Below are positions 58,634 through 64,000 of a DNA stretch of 64,000 bases, one piece after another; the stretch's first letter is position 1, and every line of letters starts with the position of its first letter. A program made the position numbers and the translations under genes. The DNA comes from Polytrichum commune. Lineage: Eukaryota; Streptophyta; Polytrichopsida; Polytrichales; Polytrichaceae. The notes under the pieces are model-generated. The model did not search any database. It was given only the letters and a program-made list of their open reading frames with translations, and was not told the origin of the DNA. The DNA lies in contig OX485803.1 in NCBI GenBank assembly GCA_950295325.1, positions 746,001 through 810,000 of the forward strand, written 5' to 3'.

Positions 58634-60212
58634 TGTGAGCCCAAAATTGATGCCCACATTGGTTATTAACACTTGTAAAACATTACAAGTGGTGTTTTGG
58701 TAATTTATGATTATTCACAAAAATATAAAAAGAATGAAGCTTGAAGAAAGCTTAGTTTGAAGCATTAGCCTTTTGTGGAGTGGATTTAAGTAGGAGAAGG
58801 ACAAACCTTGGTAAAGTGTGGTAGGTAGAAAGCCAATGTTAGTTAAATGTTTGAATTAGGATCCTTGTTGATCATTTGAGGGAGGAAGGCTTAGGAGATA
58901 GGATTAGAGCCTACAAAGTAGGAGGAAATCTCGGGGGCTTATCGTGAGCCTTGAGGGTGCTCACCCCCTCAAACTCACTATATAATCCTTCATTCTTCCC
59001 TCATTCATCCTCTCTTTCCTTCGTGCTCCTTGGCACTCCACGTGTTATAAGTGTGGGTGCGTGGGAAGCAAGATAGGAGCACGTGTGTGTGCATGGATGT
59101 AAGGTTAGGAGCCAAGGCGAGTTGGCCTTGAAGAGGGCTTGACCTCTTGTTAGTAATAGTTGGGCGTGAATGATTTAAAGTTCAATTTATGGCTTTGTTT
59201 GAATACTTGGATTTACATTGATTAGCCTTATACTTATGCGGATGTGCAAAGTCTCTTATTGGAGCATTTAGTTTTGTTGGACTTCATATGAATTTTTGAG
59301 AGCCAAAAAACCGAGACTATGTCCAAACTTCCAAAAACTAGTGAAAAAGTGTAGATTCAAAGGGAACAGCGTAGAATTGCGACCATATACTTTTTGGCAG
59401 TAGAAATATTATTGCATATTCATGTAGAGGACTTCATTACCTATCCATGGATACCAAGAACTCATTTTTTGGACTTCATATGAATTTTTGAAAGCCAAAA
59501 AACCGAGACTATGTCCAAACTTCCAAAAACTAGTGAAAAAAATGCAGATTCAAAGGGAACAGCGTAGAATTGCGACCATATACTTTGTGGCAGTAGAAAT
59601 ATTATCGCATATTCATGTAGAGGACTTCATTACCTATCCATGGATACCAAGAAATCATTTTTTGGACTTCATTTGAATTTTTGAGAGCCAAAAAACTAGT
59701 GACACACTCTTATAGTTTTTGACTTATGATGTTTAGACTTAAAGTGTTGGATTCATTAGGTAGGAAGGGGTGTGTGTAACTTTTGAATGTATTGGTGATT
59801 GACCATTGAGGTTGAACTTAGTAATGGAATGTGAAGGCCTGTAAAGGAGAGGCCACCATAAGTTACACAAGTATTTGTTAATACTTAAATTTATGTGCTT
59901 CATAGAATCAACAAGCGAAGGTTCGTGCAGTAGTGTGGAATCAACGGCGAGGACTCGATTCACACGAGGGATATCTTTGAAGGCATGCGTGGCCAAAGCG
60001 GCCGGGTGGACTTTAGAGAAATACAAGGATGTGACATTACCCGAGATTAAGGAGTGTAAGAAGACATAGTATAGACTTGGCTAAGTTGCGTATATTCCAA
60101 CGATAGATTGGAATCATATATTGTGTTACAAAGAGAGAAATCTCTACATGTCATTATAAACTTCTCCATTCGGGCTAGGACGAAATTGAAAGGTAGAGGC
60201 TTTTTGGTGACA
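58634..60212 (+). repeat. Solo LTR, 1579 bp, in the tandem repeat
   Basis: TGTGAGCCCAAAATTG to TTGGTGACA, flanked by GGGGG (58629-58633, 60213-60217). The bases on both sides join to a normal repeat unit (CTTAA, GGGGG, TCCGAG), so it is a simple insertion. It shares about 250 bp with the gypsy LTR (GGTAAAGTGTGGTAGGTAGA onward). A segment of about 193 bp is repeated from near 59275 to 59690. Confidence 0.87.
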
Positions 60213-61168
60213 GGGGGTCCGAGTATATGACCCACCTGCAATTTCTAGCCATATTGACTTACCCTCAACCTTAGAGTGCATAAACAGGCCATTTTCAAGC
60301 ACCAAAAAAATCAAAAAAAAAACCCCCGAGGGGGGTGCCGTTAACGGCACCTCTCGGGGGCACCACTTTATATCCTCACAATCTGAACTTCACTCTCATA
60401 TCAAGCACCATGTTCTGTCCTTCAACCAAGACCAAAATGAACTTAGGGGGTCCGAGTATATGACACACCTGCAATTTCTAGCCATATTGACTCATCCTCA
60501 ACCTTGCAGTGTATAGACAGGCCATTATCAAGCACCAAAATAATCAAAAAATAAACCCCCGAGGGGGGTGCCGTTAACGGCACCTCTCGGGGGCACCACA
60601 TTACAAACTTAAAATCTGATATTTACGAGTATATTGTGCATTCTTATATGACCTTCAACCAAGACCAAAATCAACTTAAGGGGGTCTGAATATATGACCC
60701 ACCTTCAATTTCTATCCATATTGACTTACCCTCAACCTTACAGTATGTGGACAGGCCATTTGCAAGCACTAAAAAAATAAATAAAAAACCCCCGAGGGGT
60801 GTGCCGTTAACGGTACCTCTCGGTGGCACCACATTATAACCTCACAGTCTGATATTTATGAGTATATTATGCATCCTTATATGACCTTCAACCAAGACCA
60901 AAATCAACTTCAGGGGGTCCGAATATATGAGGCACCTGAAATTTCTGGCCATATTGACTCATCCTCAACCTTGCAGTGTATAGACAGTTCATTTTCAAGT
61001 ACAAAAAAAAAAAAAAAAAAAAAAAAACCCCCGAGGGGGGTGCCGTTAGCAGCACCTCTCGGGGGCACCACATTCTATCCTCACAATCTGAACTTCACTA
61101 GCATATCAAGCATCATGTTCTGTCCTTCAACCAAGACCAAATTGAACTTAGGGGGTCCGAATATATGA
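60213..61168 (-). repeat. Tandem repeat block 4 (same unit)
   Basis: Four or more units; one has an A run of about 25 near 61001-61027. The array ends at GGGGGTCCGAATATATGAAC. Confidence 0.85.
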
Positions 61169-61622
61169 ACCTGAGTCTCCGCTGGACACTTCGGGTTCCA
61201 TCTTCGGCCTCCAAATCCTACCTCACCTTACAATCAAACCCTCAACAACAAAACCCTTCCACACCCTTGGGGGCACCCTAGAGCTCCAAAAGATTCCCTC
61301 AATTTTCAAAGTTGACTTCACTCCTTGGCTTTACCTTCAAACCCTAAACCCGTAAACCTTTGGACCCACACGGGTGCACCCTAGGGCTCTAGAAAGATTC
61401 CCTCAATATCGAAATTTGACTGCACTACTAAGCCATACAATCACTTCCGGAGGGGTGCCCTTGACGGGTCCTATTCTTTGGCTACTCTAAGCCCACCACT
61501 TTTTGGGCTAACTTCTATTCCGCGTCTAAATTCTTTCAAAATTGTCAAGTTTAGGGTCCGAGGAACCAACCTTCTGGTTCCATCAAGCTCGTCTCTTTAA
61601 CCTCTTCTTCGCCACTCTCCTC
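61169..61622. other. C/T-rich spacer beyond the tandem repeat
   Basis: No gene seen. Two related short strings (GGGGGCACCCTAGAGCTC, CGGGTGCACCCTAGGGCTC) suggest a small duplicated segment of about 110 bp. Confidence 0.4.
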
Positions 61623-61913
61623 CTACGATGTTGGATTGGATGCGGGATTGGACTCTGTCCCTACATCCTTTGATGCTTCTCGACACTGTGATCCTGGGCT
61701 CTTGGATTTTGAGGGACCCAGAGATTCGTCTATCGTCGATAATGTTCCGTTCTCCTCAGTGTCGTCAAAATCTAAAACTTTGTTAATTCCACTAGTGTCA
61801 TATGTTTCAGGCGCCACTTTCTTCCTCCCCATCCTGCTCGACTTCAATTTCTTAGTGCTACTGAAATATAGCTTCCCTCTCTTCTTTCTCCTCTTGATAG
61901 GGGCCTGCATGTC
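61623..61913 (-). CDS. Orphan frame, basic then acidic; possible first exon
   Basis: Starts ATG (MQAPIKRRKKRGKLYFSS), with a Lys/Arg cluster like a nuclear signal, then TSGINKVLDFDDTEENG and a Ser-rich end. It resembles the N-terminus of a nuclear protein, and lies upstream on the strand of the ParB/methyltransferase-like gene, so it could be its first exon across a 6.5-kb intron. However, the possible donor (GTAGGA, phase 2) does not match the acceptor phase of block 1. No domain recognised. Confidence 0.3.
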   Translation of the reverse strand, partial: DMQAPIKRRKKRGKLYFSSTKKLKSSRMGRKKVAPETYDTSGINKVLDFDDTEENGTLSTIDESLGPSKSKSPGSQCREASKDVGTESNPASNPTS

Positions 61914-62604
61914 ACGTGTCACCCTTCCTGTGCATGTCTACTCCAGCACTCGCAAATCCTCCCGTCAATCAAACACGTCTTACGCCTCTCATGAAATTCA
62001 TAACTTTTGACACTAAGTGAAAGGATATGAGTTTCACGAAATCTAAGACAAGACTTTCCAAGTGTGACATTCCTTTATTTAATGCCTAATTGGGATTTCA
62101 TTATACTTCCTATTCCTGTCCTGAAACGTCATGCCTAATTATGATTTCAAGCTTTATATCGGCGCCAACTAATAATATGTAATTGCTTGTCAAGTAGTAT
62201 GTCTACCATGACTTGTACTCTCTTACTTTGTATATCGTGACAGCGTTACAAATTTTAAAAATATTAATGTTACTCTCGTTTAGAGTACCTCTGTCATGTG
62301 GAGCTTGTGCATCGCAGTTCTCTTTTGGCAGCACATTCCTAATAAATAGGTAGCCCACAATGTTGAGATTCCTCTTTCATATTTCCATTGTAATACATTC
62401 TAATCCTTCATGCTACAGTTTGTCACAATTTACATAAATACATATTGACTCTATATTGATCTAATAGGTTATCAAATATTCTAAGTGCATTGGAGTCTAC
62501 CCTAAGTGTATATAATGCCCGATTACTTGTACCCATTCCTTCATGTAATCTACTCATATTCTTCTCAAATGGGTACTGACGCAAGTCCCCCCAACCTTCC
62601 TCCG
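61914..62604. other. Stretch without a recognised gene
   Basis: AT-rich DNA with short frames on both strands; none has a domain or credible splice sites. Confidence 0.4.
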
Positions 62605-64000
62605 TTGTTAAGATACACATTCAGAAAGCAATTGGTTCAGTTAAGGGAAAGGGATTGAGCACACAGGTTAGGATCTGAAGCGAACACAATGGAACTGTAA
62701 GCAACAGGTTAGCAATTAAATGGGACGATACAGAAAAAGGGCTAAGCAAAGCAAGTTAGCAAGAAAACAGGTTAGAAGGCAACACAAGCAAAGCAAACAG
62801 GTTAGCAGCGGAGAATGGAGCTAGGCAGCCTAAGAAGGAAGGGCTAAGTATACAGATTAGAAGCAACACAAGCAAAGCAACAGGTTAGCTAGGCAGCCTA
62901 AGAAGGTTAAGGGGAACTGCAGAGCACTGGACTCCGAAGACAGAGAATGGAGCTGACAGTCTGAGAAGGTTCGGTGAAACTATAGAGCACTGAGCTCCGA
63001 AGACAGCCAATAGCCGAGGTCATTCGGCCACGAGATTAGAAGACCCCCCACGGGTTTAGGAGACTACGCGCGGCTACAGGGCCTTCTTACAGGCGGCTTT
63101 AGGACCACCAGAAAACTATAGAACTTAAATGGAGACCGAATAGAGGAGGCAATACGGACGTATAAGCAAAAATATAGGATGTTAATTAAAGGGACAATTA
63201 TGAAGACATTATGAGATAGAATGTAGGATTTTGATGAGGAAAGATTTTATAGAATTGTAGAAGGCGTTATGAAGTTATAGAATGTAGGAATTTTAAAAGA
63301 ATGATTGATACATTATGAAGATACTATGTATTCATAATGCTATAAGATCAAAGCATTACAAAGATGTACCCATTGTCTAAATCTTATAAAGACATGTTAT
63401 GTAGCTACGACAAAGATAGAGTAGCATTCCTAAAAAAGAGGGACATATGAGAGTTTTGACGGTTGTAACCGTTTGAAAGGAATGAAATCTACAACCAATA
63501 TAGATAGTAGCTATCTAGGTTACTGAAGATTACAACCACTTAATATAGATTTTGGAATGAATAGAAAAGACTATATAAGGGAAGCAATTTAGGAGACCTA
63601 TACCTCATTTTCTACACAACGAAGTTATCTTAAATTTGAGTGTCAAAAACACTTGAGTTTCTTTGTACCTCTCCTCTCGGAGCACTTTTGCAATACAATA
63701 TCTTTTCCCACAAATGTGTGTGTGACATTTCTATCTCTCTCTCAAATTGTCTTACAAGTTTGTCAAGCGGTACTTGGAACTTGAGTGATTGAGCAACCGA
63801 GAGTAGAGTAGATTGAGTAGACTCTTTTGAGAAAGAACTCAAAGATAGTGCGAGGGTGAGAACAAAGCGCTCAAGACAAATTGGAGAATCAATGGGACTT
63901 TGAGAGAGATTGAATTGAGAAAGCGATTGTTTAACTTGAGTGAAAGAAACACGATTATCTCTCAAAGCGGAACTTATCATTGATCTCCTCAAAAAGGAAT
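62605..64000 (+). other. LTR-like stretch with TATA box, cut by the window end
   Basis: Begins TGTTAAGATACAC. From 62.65 to 62.95 kb it contains diverged copies of AAGCAACAGGTTAGC. A TATA box, CTATATAAGG, lies at about 63571-63580, followed by the T/C-rich leader typical of LTR transcripts. This could be the 5' LTR of a Copia-like element, but the end of the LTR and any duplication lie outside the window. The long minus-strand frame at 63630-63992 looks like a chance frame of this region. Confidence 0.3.

Noticed and set aside
63630-63992. 120-codon minus-strand frame at the window end
   Set aside because: No domain. It runs antisense through what looks like an LTR leader and is Ser/Leu-rich by composition.

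Overview
This is nuclear DNA of a land plant. The largest host gene is a 17-exon leucine-rich-repeat receptor-like kinase, the Ty3/gypsy LTRs are plant-like, and introns reach 15 kb and are packed with transposons. A non-seed plant (moss, lycophyte or fern) seems the best guess, from the very long introns, the pogo/Tigger element and the odd LINE, but this is inference and the species cannot be read from the window.

Layout. (1) 39.68 to 1.2 kb, minus strand: the LRR receptor-like kinase. Seventeen GT-AG exons join with matching phases into 828 codons (signal peptide, LRR N-terminal cap, LRRs, transmembrane helix, kinase, stop). The only break I found is one in-frame TAG in exon 8. (2) 9037-24263, inside the intron between exons 8 and 9: a LINE of about 13.3 kb, same strand as the gene, with an 11-bp target-site duplication. 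It encodes an RRM-type ORF1 and an ORF2 that carries three 2A-like motifs, an APE endonuclease, reverse transcriptase, RNase H, a CCHC motif and a restriction-like endonuclease candidate. (3) 17450-19365, nested at the ORF1/ORF2 junction of the LINE: a decayed pogo/Tigger DNA transposon with perfect 23-bp inverted repeats and a TA duplication. (4) 24735-34375, inside the intron between exons 7 and 8, opposite strand: a very young Ty3/gypsy element. Its two 1813-bp LTRs differ at one base that I could find, and the reverse transcriptase core and most of RNase H are cleanly deleted. (5) 39.74-42.2 kb: two and a half tandem copies of the region just upstream of the kinase start codon. (6) 44953-47919: a 2967-bp solo LTR.

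(7) 49.4-55.05 kb, minus strand: a decayed multi-exon gene whose product joined a ParB-like domain to a DNA-amino-methyltransferase-like domain. One of its introns (50444-52801) consists of a 233-235 bp tandem repeat whose two ends coincide with the splice sites. (8) 55.19-61.17 kb: more of the same tandem repeat, interrupted by two solo LTRs that both sit between GGGGG runs. (9) 61.2-64.0 kb: one orphan open frame and a TATA-bearing, LTR-like stretch running off the window.

The genes do not form a pathway. The window is two host genes, one with a single stop codon and one clearly decayed, enlarged by layered mobile DNA. The most unusual items are the LINE (three 2A-like motifs, apparent dual endonucleases, 13 kb), the ParB-methyltransferase fusion, and the intron made of a satellite-like repeat.
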